Assembly (NCBI GenBank): GCA_013314755.1
Contig: JABUFA010000019.1
Coordinates: forward strand, 1 to 64,000
Length of the DNA stretch: 64,000 nucleotides
Direction of reading: 5' to 3'
DNA from: Chthonomonadia bacterium
GTDB taxonomy: Bacteria > Armatimonadota > HRBIN16
This document shows, piece by piece, positions 1 to 7,807 of this stretch. Numbering within the stretch: position 1 is the stretch's first letter; every line of letters begins with the position of its first letter. The translations under genes were made by a program, and so were the position numbers. The notes beneath the pieces were generated by a model. That model ran no database searches. It saw only the letters and a program-made list of their open reading frames with translations, and was not told the DNA's origin.

Positions 1-171
1 TTTGGCGGTGTGTGGTGTTCAGTGGTGGTAGGGATTTGCGATGATGGGTGGAGGTTTGTGGTTGTTGTGTGTTTTGGCTGTTGCTTTCTTTTTGGTTGCA
101 TTCGCCAACCATCAAAGGAACGCACACTTCGCGCCCCTGCTATCCACATGGAAGCGCGTTTTGTGGTAATC

Positions 172-177
172 TATAAT
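172..177 (+). promoter_or_regulatory. candidate -10 element upstream of proA
   Basis: A perfect TATAAT lies 39 bases before the proA start codon. No good -35 hexamer is present at 16-18 bases, so this is a weak promoter call. The first 110 bases of the window are strongly G/T-rich on this strand and hold no credible gene. Confidence 0.35.
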
Positions 178-215
178 CAATCCGAACAGATTTTGCGGGT
201 GGGTGAACAACTACC

Positions 216-1475
216 ATGAGTGAGCTTCTGCAACAGATAACCGAGCAGGCTCAGGCAGCGCGTCGGGCGGCGATGGTGCTGGCTCAGGCAAGCACTGCCG
301 TCAAAAATCAGGCACTGAGCGCCATGGCGGATGCGCTCATTACCGACCAGGGGCAAATCCTAGAAGCCAACGCCGAAGACATCCGCCGCGCCCGCGAAAG
401 AGGGCTTTCCGAGGCGATGGTGGAGCGACTGACGCTGAACGAGAAGCGCATCGCTGCGATGGCGGAAGGCATCCGGCAGGTCACCGCCTTACCCGACCCC
501 GTGGGCGAGATTGTGGAAGGCTGGAAACGCCCCAACGGGCTGGAAATCCAGAAGGTGCGCGTGCCGCTGGGGGTTATCGCCATCATTTACGAGTCGCGTC
601 CGAACGTGACCGCGGATGCCGCCGCGCTGTGCATCAAGTCCGGCAATGCCGTTATCCTGCGCGGAGGCTCGGAGGCGTTTGGCTCCAACGGGGCAATCAC
701 CGCCAGTCTGGTGCGAGCGATAGAAAGTGCGGGGCTTCCCGCGGAGTGTGTGCAGATGGTTCAGACCACTGACCGCGAGGCAGCAACCCATCTGATGCGC
801 CTGAACGGACTGGTGGACTGCATTATCCCGCGAGGCGGCGCTGGCTTGATTCAGACGGTCATGCAGACCGCCACCGTGCCCGTCATTGAAACGGGCGTGG
901 GCAACTGCCATACCTATGTACATGAAGATGCCGACCTGCAGATGGCGTCGGAGGTGGCGTTCAATGCGAAGGTTCAGCGCTGCTCGGTCTGCAATGCGAT
1001 GGAGACCCTGCTGGTGCACTCTGCTGTAGCCGAAGCGTTCCTGCCGGCGTTCGCACAGAGGCTGAAAGAGGCGGGGGTCGAAATACGCGGCTGCGAGCGC
1101 ACGCGCCAGCTGGTGCCCTGGGCGGTTCCCGCCACCGAGGACGACTGGTACACCGAATACCTTGCGCTGATACTGGCGGTAAAGGTAGTGGACAGTCTGG
1201 ACGAGGCGATAGCCCACATCAATCACTACGGTAGTCGCCACTCGGAAGCTATCATCACGCGCAGCCTGGAAGCGGCGCGACGGTTCACCCGCGAGGTAGA
1301 CGCTGCCTGTGTATACGTCAACGCCTCCACCCGCTTCACCGACGGCTTTGAGTTCGGCTTCGGGGCAGAAATCGGCATCAGCACACAGAAACTGCACGCA
1401 CGCGGTCCAATGGGCTTGCGCGAACTCACCACCACCAAATACGTGGTGTACGGCGACGGGCAGGTGCGAACATAA
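216..1475 (+). CDS. proA: glutamate-5-semialdehyde (gamma-glutamyl phosphate) reductase
   Basis: This enzyme reduces L-glutamyl-5-phosphate to glutamate-5-semialdehyde with NADPH, the second step of proline synthesis in the cytoplasm. The 419-residue length is normal for ProA. The aldehyde-dehydrogenase fold is full length, with YESRPNVT near residue 125, the glycine-rich ILRGGSEA near 147, and the catalytic cysteine at about residue 259 within CSVCNA. The usual partner proB is not next to it. The nadD start lies only two bases after the stop, so the two are probably co-transcribed. The start follows a weak GGGTGG-type ribosome site. Confidence 0.96.
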   Translation: MSELLQQITEQAQAARRAAMVLAQASTAVKNQALSAMADALITDQGQILEANAEDIRRARERGLSEAMVERLTLNEKRIAAMAEGIRQVTALPDPVGEIVEGWKRPNGLEIQKVRVPLGVIAIIYESRPNVTADAAALCIKSGNAVILRGGSEAFGSNGAITASLVRAIESAGLPAECVQMVQTTDREAATHLMRLNGLVDCIIPRGGAGLIQTVMQTATVPVIETGVGNCHTYVHEDADLQMASEVAFNAKVQRCSVCNAMETLLVHSAVAEAFLPAFAQRLKEAGVEIRGCERTRQLVPWAVPATEDDWYTEYLALILAVKVVDSLDEAIAHINHYGSRHSEAIITRSLEAARRFTREVDAACVYVNASTRFTDGFEFGFGAEIGISTQKLHARGPMGLRELTTTKYVVYGDGQVRT

Positions 1476-1477
1476 CC

Positions 1478-2092
1478 ATGCGCACGGGAATTATGGGGGG
1501 CACGTTCGACCCCATTCACTACGCTCACCTGTTCGTCGCGGAGGAGGCACGCCAGCGGTTTGAACTGGAACAGGTGGTCTTCATCCCCTGCGGGATACCG
1601 CCTCACAAAAAGAGCTACACCGTGTCTTCGGCGGAGCATCGCTTCGCCATGACCCTGCTGGCGACGGCAAGCAACCCTTCCTTTCGCGTCTCTCGCATTG
1701 AGATCGAACGCGGTGGAGTGTCCTACACGGTGGACACGCTGGAGCAATGGCGCAGTCTGTATCCCCACCAGGAGCTGTTCCTGATTATGGGAGCGGATTC
1801 GCTGGCGTACATGACCTCATGGAAACAGCCCGAGCGCATCTGCCAGCTGGCGCACATCATTGCTGCGTCGCGCCCGGGATTCGACCTTGCCAGCCTGCAC
1901 CTGCCCGAGTCGATGTGTCGTCGGGTTTACGTCATGGAGATGCCCATGCTGGATATTTCGGCGACCGACATTCGCAACCGCGTGCGCCGTGGAATGTCCA
2001 TCCGATACCTCACCCCGGACGAGGTGGTACAGTACATCCTGAAGCATCAGATCTACCGTAACGAACCGCTGGAGGAACCCAATGAGTTTTGA
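1478..2092 (+). CDS. nadD: nicotinate-nucleotide adenylyltransferase
   Basis: NadD adenylylates nicotinate mononucleotide to deamido-NAD in NAD synthesis. The N-terminal nucleotidyltransferase signature GGTFDPIHYAHL (residues 7-18) and the C-terminal ISATDIR motif (near 170) are both clear. The 204-residue length fits the family. It sits between proA and the LytR-type gene and overlaps the latter by 11 bases. A nadD / LytR / rsfS order is common in bacteria and supports the assignment. Confidence 0.95.
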   Translation: MRTGIMGGTFDPIHYAHLFVAEEARQRFELEQVVFIPCGIPPHKKSYTVSSAEHRFAMTLLATASNPSFRVSRIEIERGGVSYTVDTLEQWRSLYPHQELFLIMGADSLAYMTSWKQPERICQLAHIIAASRPGFDLASLHLPESMCRRVYVMEMPMLDISATDIRNRVRRGMSIRYLTPDEVVQYILKHQIYRNEPLEEPNEF

Positions 2093-3023
2093 GCCGTCTG
2101 GCACGCGCCTGTGGCTGAGCCGGGTGTTGTGGGCGTTGCTGTCACTTGGAGTGATTGCAGGAGCGGGTATTGCGGGAGCTCTGCTGGGCTACAACCAGAA
2201 AGCAGTCAGACCTATCACGGTACAGGAGCTGGTATCGCCGGCGTTTGAAGGGATGGACCGTGTGAGAATCCTTGCGCTTGGTGTGGACCAGGCATCCGGC
2301 AACACCGATACCATCATCGTGGCAACAGTGGATTTCAAGAACAGGGCAGTTTATGCGCTGTCCATTCCGCGCGATACACGGGTAGATATACCGGGGCACG
2401 GGACCTTTAAGATCAACGCCGCGTATGCCTGGGGCGGGCTGAACACCGCCAAACAGGTGACGGAAAACCTGCTGGGGATAACGATTGACCGGGTGGTGCT
2501 GGTGCGTCTGGAGGGCTTCAGACGCATTGTAGACCTGCTGGGCGGGGTGGAGGTGGACATTGAAAAGGACATGCATTATGTGGACCGCAAACAGCGGTTA
2601 TACATCCACCTGAAAAAAGGCTATCGCCTGCTGGATGGCGAAAAAGCGATGCAGTATGTGCGTTTCAGGCACGACCCACTGGGCGACCTGGGGCGCATCC
2701 AGCGGCAGCAGAAGTTCCTGAAGGCACTGGCGGCGAAGATGTTTCAGTGGCAGGAAATAGACAAGCTGCCCGAGCTGACGCGGCAGATTATGGAGCAGAT
2801 TGAGACCGACATGACCACCCGGGAGGTCCTGCATCTGGCGCGGTTCGGCAAGGACCTGCCGCCGGAGCGCATCTTCAGCGGGGTGCTTCCGGGCGCACCT
2901 CAAAATATTGACGGTATCAGCTACTACATACCTGACGAGATGCGTGCGGCTCACGCACTGGACGAACTGGAACAGAACGCCCTGACCCAAACCACTCCAG
3001 AAGGAGGGACAGAGACGCCTTGA
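2082..3023 (+). CDS. LytR-CpsA-Psr family cell-wall glycopolymer transferase
   Basis: LCP proteins transfer undecaprenyl-linked glycopolymers to peptidoglycan or other envelope acceptors on the outer face of the membrane. One membrane anchor lies at about residues 13-35. The LCP domain follows, with the conserved SIPRDTRV motif near residue 97 and the DLGRIQRQQ arginine motif near 205. The length of 313 is normal. The start overlaps the nadD end, and the stop overlaps the TTG start of rsfS (TTGA), so translation is probably coupled. The acceptor polymer is unknown. Confidence 0.9.
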   Translation: MSFEPSGTRLWLSRVLWALLSLGVIAGAGIAGALLGYNQKAVRPITVQELVSPAFEGMDRVRILALGVDQASGNTDTIIVATVDFKNRAVYALSIPRDTRVDIPGHGTFKINAAYAWGGLNTAKQVTENLLGITIDRVVLVRLEGFRRIVDLLGGVEVDIEKDMHYVDRKQRLYIHLKKGYRLLDGEKAMQYVRFRHDPLGDLGRIQRQQKFLKALAAKMFQWQEIDKLPELTRQIMEQIETDMTTREVLHLARFGKDLPPERIFSGVLPGAPQNIDGISYYIPDEMRAAHALDELEQNALTQTTPEGGTETP

Positions 3024-3364
3024 CAGCAGAAGAGAAGATGGACATCATCCTGCGCGCCGCCGACGAGGTAAAGGCGGAAGACATCACCCAGATTGACCTG
3101 CGCGGCAAGACCATTCTGGCAGATTACTTCCTGCTGATGAACGGTCGCTCCAGCATTCAGGTGCGCGCAATTGTGGACAAGATTATCGAGTTCATGGAAC
3201 AGGCAGGACAGTACGAGGTTCGGCTGGAAGGGTATGTACGGGGAGAGTGGGTGCTGCTGGACTATGGAGACGTGGTGGTGCACGTGATGCAGCCCGAGGT
3301 GCGTGAGTTCTACGGGCTGGAGCAGTTCTGGCGCAACGCGCCACTGCTGGACAAGCAGGGGTGA
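3020..3364 (+). CDS. rsfS: ribosomal silencing factor RsfS
   Basis: RsfS binds ribosomal protein uL14 and blocks subunit joining when nutrients are scarce. The 114-residue product has the whole DUF143 domain, with LADYFLL near residue 34, a central LEGY motif and the DYGDVVVHV motif near 81, ending with the EFYGLEQFW tail. The start is TTG and overlaps the preceding TGA stop. An AAGGAGG site 13-19 bases upstream supports this rare start. Confidence 0.93.
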   Translation: MTAEEKMDIILRAADEVKAEDITQIDLRGKTILADYFLLMNGRSSIQVRAIVDKIIEFMEQAGQYEVRLEGYVRGEWVLLDYGDVVVHVMQPEVREFYGLEQFWRNAPLLDKQG

Positions 3365-3370
3365 GCAAAA

Positions 3371-3991
3371 ATGCCGGTCGGCGAGGACGATGAGCTCCGT
3401 CGCGAGCAGATAGAGAAGCTGCTGCGCGAGGCGTACATTTACCAGATGCGCAACGAGCTTCTGCAAGCCGAGCAACGTTGTCGGCAGGTGCTGGAACTGG
3501 ACGCCAGCAACGCGGAAGCGCTGGAGCTGCTGGGCGACATTCAGGAACGCACCGGGCGATTGGAGGAAGCGGTGCAATCCTACCGTCAGGCGCGCGATCT
3601 CTCTCCGGTGGATTCGCCGCGCTACGCCTCCGCCGAGCGAAAATATGCCGCCGCCGTGCTCAAGCAGCAGGGCATCTCCGCATCCGACCTGCCCCCGGAG
3701 CCTGCCAGCCCTCTGATGGCAATCGCCGCATCGCTGGTTTTCCCTGGGCTGGCGCAATGGCTGATGAACGATCGCACCAAAGGCGGCGTGCTGATGGGTA
3801 TCTGGCTGATTCTGCTGTTGCTGATGGCATTCTCTCCGTGGGGGGTGCAGAACATCGAACGCGGAGGCTGGGCTTTTCTGTCCCTTGCTGCGGTGATGGC
3901 GTCGGTATACATCGTGGCTCTGGTAGACGCCTATCAGGTGTCCAGACGCGGCGGAGTGCGCCGCAAGCCCAAATCAGGCTGGGAGGTATAA
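3371..3991 (+). CDS. TPR-containing membrane protein, function unknown
   Basis: The 206-residue product has an N-terminal helical region of one to two tetratricopeptide repeats (about 10-90). Three hydrophobic segments follow at about 115-133, 138-155 and 165-185, and then a basic tail. TPRs usually mediate protein contacts, but no enzymatic motif is visible. It starts seven bases after rsfS behind GGGGTGAG, so it belongs to the same operon. The C-terminal part resembles small DUF5683/TM2-like membrane modules, but this is a loose impression. Confidence 0.75.
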   Translation: MPVGEDDELRREQIEKLLREAYIYQMRNELLQAEQRCRQVLELDASNAEALELLGDIQERTGRLEEAVQSYRQARDLSPVDSPRYASAERKYAAAVLKQQGISASDLPPEPASPLMAIAASLVFPGLAQWLMNDRTKGGVLMGIWLILLLLMAFSPWGVQNIERGGWAFLSLAAVMASVYIVALVDAYQVSRRGGVRRKPKSGWEV

Positions 3992-3992
3992 T
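3987..3992 (+). promoter_or_regulatory. candidate -10 element for the PIN toxin-antitoxin pair
   Basis: A perfect TATAAT overlaps the stop codon of the TPR gene and lies 30 bases before the preferred antitoxin start. There is no convincing -35. It could give the toxin-antitoxin pair its own promoter. Confidence 0.3.
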
Positions 3993-4022
3993 CATGACGT
4001 GAACCGCCTGGAGGTGAGCAAA

Positions 4023-4346
4023 ATGAAAGGCAAAACTCTGAAAAATAGTGCGGTGATTAGCCTTGATGAGGGCTGGTCGCCATTGTTGGTTGAATATATC
4101 TCCCAGCAACTGGACGACATCATTCGTCAGGAAGGGCTCTCAGAAAGGGTGGATAAAACGAACCTGCTGGATACGATAATGAGGCTTACCCCGCCTGACT
4201 CGTTGAATATCCCAGAGGAGGAGCTGCAAAGAAGGTTACGCGCGGTGGTCCTCTGGGAGGCGGCATTCGGCATGTTGAACGAGATGACGCCTGAAGAGAT
4301 TAAACAATTTGATGAAGCCGTAAAGAGGAGGAGCCTTTTTGAATGA
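4023..4346 (+). CDS. putative antitoxin of a PIN-domain toxin pair
   Basis: I do not recognise this family. The 107-residue product is acidic and largely helical, with no clear DNA-binding motif by eye. It precedes a PIN toxin gene and overlaps it by four bases (ATGA), the normal layout for a VapBC-like antitoxin. A longer GTG start at 3999 exists, but a GGAGGTGAG site ends five bases before the ATG at 4023, so I prefer the shorter form. Base composition is more A/T-rich than the flanking genes, which suggests acquisition. Confidence 0.7.
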   Translation: MKGKTLKNSAVISLDEGWSPLLVEYISQQLDDIIRQEGLSERVDKTNLLDTIMRLTPPDSLNIPEEELQRRLRAVVLWEAAFGMLNEMTPEEIKQFDEAVKRRSLFE

Positions 4347-4747
4347 TATATGTGCTCGATACAAACATCATTTCAGCTATCCTCAAAGGAAACAAGCTGG
4401 TGAGGGATAAAGTCCAGCAAGCCATCATGCAGGGAAACGAAATCGGTATCAATGCTATTAGCTACTACGAGATTAAGCGCGGACTTCTGACAAACAATGC
4501 CACCAGACAGATGCAAACATTTGAAAGACTTTGCGAAGGTTCTCGGATACTGCTCATGGGGAGCAAGGACGTTTTCGATACGGCAGCTGGCATTTACGCA
4601 GAATTGAAAAGGGCAGGCAAACTTATCAAAGACGCAGATATTCTGATAGCGTCCATTGTGCTATCTGGAGATTTTACCCTTGTCTCGGACGATAGCGATT
4701 TCCAGAGGGTCGCGGGTCTAAAAGTGGAGAACTGGCTGCAAGGTTAG
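4343..4747 (+). CDS. PIN-domain ribonuclease toxin (VapC-like)
   Basis: PIN toxins cleave specific RNAs using Mg2+ held by conserved acids. The 134-residue product has the N-terminal LDTNIIS motif (first acid Asp6), a central glutamate in YYEIKRG near residue 48, the KDADILIAS motif near 99 and the final acid in LVSDDSDF near 117. All expected acidic residues appear present. The gene overlaps its putative antitoxin by four bases and is A/T-richer than its surroundings. Confidence 0.88.
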   Translation: MIYVLDTNIISAILKGNKLVRDKVQQAIMQGNEIGINAISYYEIKRGLLTNNATRQMQTFERLCEGSRILLMGSKDVFDTAAGIYAELKRAGKLIKDADILIASIVLSGDFTLVSDDSDFQRVAGLKVENWLQG

Positions 4748-4807
4748 CGAGGATGGAGCCGCTGACACAGGATACCTGAGTATCAAGCATTCTAGGAGGA
4801 AAGTTAC

Positions 4808-5719
4808 ATGGCAAGAGTAGTGGTGGTCGGCAGTGCGAACATGGACATGGTGGTACGCGCTCCGCGTATCCCGCGTCCGGGCGAGACGGTTGTGGGTTCG
4901 CAATTCGTCATGGTGCCCGGTGGGAAGGGCGCGAATCAGGCGGTAGCAGCGGCGCGACTGGGCGCACACGTTACATTCGTGGCGCGAGTGGGCAATGACC
5001 TGTTTGGTGACCATAATCTGGAGGGCTACCAGCAGGAGGGGATTGACTGTCGGTTCATCGTGCGCGATGAGGAGTCTCCCTCCGGGGTAGCATTAATCGC
5101 TGTGGATGCGCAGGGACAAAACGCCATCGTGGTCGCTCCGGGCGCGAATATGCGTCTGACACCCGAAGACGTGGAACGAGCCGAGGAAGCCATCGCGAAG
5201 GCAGATGTGGTGCTGGCGCAGCTGGAAGTTCCCATACCGACCGTCATCCGCACTGCTGAGCTGGCACGCAAGCACGGCAAGCGTATGATACTCAACCCCG
5301 CTCCTGCGCCTGCCCAGCCCCTGCCAGCAGAGCTGCTGCGTCATGTGGACATTCTGACACCCAACGAATCGGAAGCACAGAGCCTGTGCAAGGCTCCCGA
5401 CTATTCCTCGCCGGAGGCGATGGGGCAGGCTCTGCGTGCGCTCGGCGTGCCGGTGGTCATCATCACGCTGGGGGGGGAAGGAGTTCTGGTGCAGGACGAA
5501 TCGGGGATGCGGCGGATGCCTGCCTATCCGGTGAAGGCGATAGACACCACCGCTGCAGGCGATGCCTTTGCTGGTGCGCTGGCGGTTGCTCTTGCCGAAG
5601 GGAAAGGAGTGGACCAGGCGGTGCAGTTCGCCCAGCGTGTAGCAGGGCTTTCGGTCACCCGCCTGGGGGCGCAGCCCTCTCTGCCCTATCGCGCGGAGGT
5701 GGAGACGTTCGCGGGCTGA
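4808..5719 (+). CDS. rbsK: ribokinase (PfkB-family sugar kinase)
   Basis: It phosphorylates ribose to ribose-5-phosphate with ATP. The 303-residue length, the N-terminal GSANMDMV, the substrate-loop GGKGANQA near residue 38 and the catalytic anion-hole motif TTAAGDAFAG near 252 are all typical. A strong AGGAGG site precedes the ATG. No ribose transporter or repressor is adjacent. The last 34 bases overlap the end of the convergent endonuclease III gene. Other PfkB kinases (for example deoxyribokinase) cannot be excluded. Confidence 0.9.
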   Translation: MARVVVVGSANMDMVVRAPRIPRPGETVVGSQFVMVPGGKGANQAVAAARLGAHVTFVARVGNDLFGDHNLEGYQQEGIDCRFIVRDEESPSGVALIAVDAQGQNAIVVAPGANMRLTPEDVERAEEAIAKADVVLAQLEVPIPTVIRTAELARKHGKRMILNPAPAPAQPLPAELLRHVDILTPNESEAQSLCKAPDYSSPEAMGQALRALGVPVVIITLGGEGVLVQDESGMRRMPAYPVKAIDTTAAGDAFAGALAVALAEGKGVDQAVQFAQRVAGLSVTRLGAQPSLPYRAEVETFAG

Positions 5720-6393
5720 GGCGCAGACAGCATCGCTCGACGATACGCGCAGAGGTCCGCCAGGGGACACTGGTCACAGCGGGGGCGCTGTGCCTTGCAG
5801 ATTGTCCTGCCATGCCGAATCAGGTGCACGTGAAAAGCGTAGATGTCCTCCTCCGGCACGATGTTCTGCAGAAGGTCATGCGCCTTCGCCTCCCCTACTC
5901 TGCGCTCAAAAAACCCCAGCCGCCATGAGACGCGGAACACATGGGTGTCCACCGGGATGACCGGTCTGCCCAGCGAGAAACAGAGCACAATCGCAGCCGT
6001 TTTGGGACCGACTCCGGGCAGACTCAGCAGGTAGCGACGGGCGGATTCGGTATCCATTTGGTAAAGGAAATCCAGGTCAATCTTGCCTCCGTTATGTTCG
6101 GCGATGGCGCGCAGCACCGCCTGAATGCGCGGGGCTTTACTGCTGGCAAGCCCTCCCGGGCGGATGGCTTCCTCCACCTCGCCCACAGGAGCATCCATCA
6201 CCGCCTGCCACGACGGAAACCGCTCACGCAACTGCAGATATGCCCGGTGCGAGTTTGTATCCGAGGTGTGTTGCGACAGGATGCAGGCAATCAGCTCCTC
6301 CAGAGGAGGCATGCGCTGGCTCCACACCGGGCGACCATGCAACGCATCCAGTCGTCTGACCACCTCTCGCGCCAGTTCAGGAGGGGACAACAT
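5686..6393 (-). CDS. nth: endonuclease III family DNA glycosylase/AP lyase
   Basis: Endonuclease III removes oxidised pyrimidines and cleaves the abasic site. The 235-residue product has the helix-hairpin-helix LPGVGPKTA carrying the catalytic lysine, followed by VDTHVFRV with the catalytic aspartate. The C-terminal 4Fe-4S loop has exact C-x6-C-x2-C-x5-C spacing (CKAQRPRCDQCPLADLC). It starts 10 bases after nuoK on the same strand and may be read through from the nuo operon. Its 3' end overlaps ribokinase tail to tail. Confidence 0.9.
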   Translation of the reverse strand: MLSPPELAREVVRRLDALHGRPVWSQRMPPLEELIACILSQHTSDTNSHRAYLQLRERFPSWQAVMDAPVGEVEEAIRPGGLASSKAPRIQAVLRAIAEHNGGKIDLDFLYQMDTESARRYLLSLPGVGPKTAAIVLCFSLGRPVIPVDTHVFRVSWRLGFFERRVGEAKAHDLLQNIVPEEDIYAFHVHLIRHGRTICKAQRPRCDQCPLADLCAYRRAMLSAPQPANVSTSAR

Positions 6394-6402
6394 GCCTGCA
6401 GA

Positions 6403-6723
6403 CTAACCTCGCATCTGCGCCACTTCGTCCACGTTCACCGTGTGAAGCATCCGGTAGATGGACAGCACCACCGCCATTCCCACTGCGACTTCTGCCGCTG
6501 CTACCGTGATGGTCACCAGCACGAACACCACGCCTTCCAACGAGTGCGGGTGCAGATAGCGCCAGAAGGCGACAAAGTTCAGGTTCGCCGCGTTCATCAC
6601 GATTTCAATGGACATCAGCACCGCGATGGCATTCCGGCGAGAAATCAGTCCATACAGCCCGATAGCAAACAGCACCGCGCTGAGCAGGACAAAGAAATGA
6701 AGGGGCACGCTGGCGATATTCAT
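6403..6723 (-). CDS. nuoK: NADH-quinone oxidoreductase subunit K
   Basis: NuoK is a three-helix membrane subunit of complex I next to the proton channels. The 106-residue product has three hydrophobic segments (about 7-25, 31-50, 62-85). The conserved glutamates lie in MSIEIVMNAAN (near residue 40) and TVAAAEVAVG (near 73). It overlaps nuoJ by four bases and is the last nuo gene here. Confidence 0.93.
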   Translation of the reverse strand: MNIASVPLHFFVLLSAVLFAIGLYGLISRRNAIAVLMSIEIVMNAANLNFVAFWRYLHPHSLEGVVFVLVTITVAAAEVAVGMAVVLSIYRMLHTVNVDEVAQMRG

Positions 6724-7250
6724 CGCACTTCCTCCTCCAGTTCCACTTTGGGGCTTCGCGCGAGGAAGATAGCGCCCAGCATCGCACTGAGCAGGAGCAC
6801 CGAGGTCAGCTCAAAGGGCAACACATACTCATTCAGGAGCATCTTGCCCAGCTCGCGGGTGATGGCTTCGGCGTTCACCGCCTGGGGCGAAAGGGTTAGT
6901 GTTCCCAGGTTCCTGTATATGGCGCCTATCAGGTACACCATCATGCCTGCGCTGACGGCGCTGGCGGCGATTGCCAGGCGGTTTGTCTGCCGAACGTTGG
7001 GGTTCATGACGTCGCGCGTGAGCATCAGCGCGAACAGCACCACCACCATCACCGCACCGGCATATAGCAGTAACTGCAGGGCGAACAGAAACTCCAGAGA
7101 GAGGATAAGGTAGAAGCCGCCAATCCCCAGAAAGAAGGGCAACAGCCAGAAGCCTGCATGGATGAGGTTGCGCACCGCCACTACCATCAGTGCAGAGATT
7201 ACCGTCATCACAGTCAACGCTGTCAGCAAGGCGAGTTCCAGAGCACTCAT
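6720..7250 (-). CDS. nuoJ: NADH-quinone oxidoreductase subunit J
   Basis: NuoJ is a five-helix membrane subunit at the junction of the quinone and proton-pumping parts of complex I. The 176-residue protein shows five hydrophobic segments. The conserved stretch LLYAGAVMVVVLFALML lies near residue 62, with the pi-bulge helix region expected in this subunit. It overlaps both neighbours by four bases, so translation of nuoI-J-K is probably coupled. Confidence 0.92.
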   Translation of the reverse strand: MSALELALLTALTVMTVISALMVVAVRNLIHAGFWLLPFFLGIGGFYLILSLEFLFALQLLLYAGAVMVVVLFALMLTRDVMNPNVRQTNRLAIAASAVSAGMMVYLIGAIYRNLGTLTLSPQAVNAEAITRELGKMLLNEYVLPFELTSVLLLSAMLGAIFLARSPKVELEEEVR

Positions 7251-7804
7251 TCGGCATGTCCTCCTGCAGGATGTGTCGCGGCGGGCTTGGCTTTCTCCTC
7301 CTCCGCCATCAGTCGCTGTATTGTTTCAATGTTCTTACGCACCGCCTCTTCGCCGCCCTGCGCAAGATCAGTGATACGGAACAGACAGGCATCCCGTCGT
7401 TCGCTGGCAAGCTCGTACACGGGTCCCATATAGATGGCGTCAAACGGGCAGGCTTCCACGCACAGGTTGCAGAACATGCACCGCCCCAGGTCCATGGTGA
7501 ACTCACTAACACTGGCGTTCGTGCCCTTGCCCAGCTTCACCATCGAAATCACGTCGGTCGGGCAAGCCTGGGCACACAGCGTACAGCCCACGCAGTTCAG
7601 GCGCTGTTTCTCCTCGTTCCACTTCAGGTAGAAAAGCCCACGATAGCGCGGCGGAACCGGACGCTTCTGATATGGATAGCGCACGGTGACTTTGGGGCGC
7701 CACAGGTTGCGCCAGGTCACCAGCATCCCGAAAAACAGCGTTGCCAGCCCGTCGATGAAGTAGGTCAACGGATTATACCTATGGTCTGCAGATGTGTTTT
7801 TCAT
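7247..7804 (-). CDS. nuoI: NADH-quinone oxidoreductase subunit I (2x[4Fe-4S])
   Basis: NuoI carries iron-sulphur clusters N6a and N6b, which pass electrons to cluster N2. Two ferredoxin-type motifs are exact: CVGCTLCAQACP near residue 71 and CMFCNLCVEACP near 110. The 185-residue length is normal, with an N-terminal amphipathic/hydrophobic segment and a charged tail rich in Glu, Lys and Ala. The start lies 3 bases after nuoH ends on the minus strand. Confidence 0.95.
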   Translation of the reverse strand: MKNTSADHRYNPLTYFIDGLATLFFGMLVTWRNLWRPKVTVRYPYQKRPVPPRYRGLFYLKWNEEKQRLNCVGCTLCAQACPTDVISMVKLGKGTNASVSEFTMDLGRCMFCNLCVEACPFDAIYMGPVYELASERRDACLFRITDLAQGGEEAVRKNIETIQRLMAEEEKAKPAATHPAGGHAE

Positions 7805-7807
7805 CGG

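Noticed and set aside
10-219. 69-codon open frame before proA
   Set aside because: It lies in low-complexity G/T-rich DNA, has no ribosome site and runs into the proA start. The translation (runs of Val, Cys and Phe) does not look like a real protein.
489-1397. 302-codon minus-strand frame opposite proA
   Set aside because: It is a shadow of proA. The catalytic and glycine-rich motifs are all on the plus strand.
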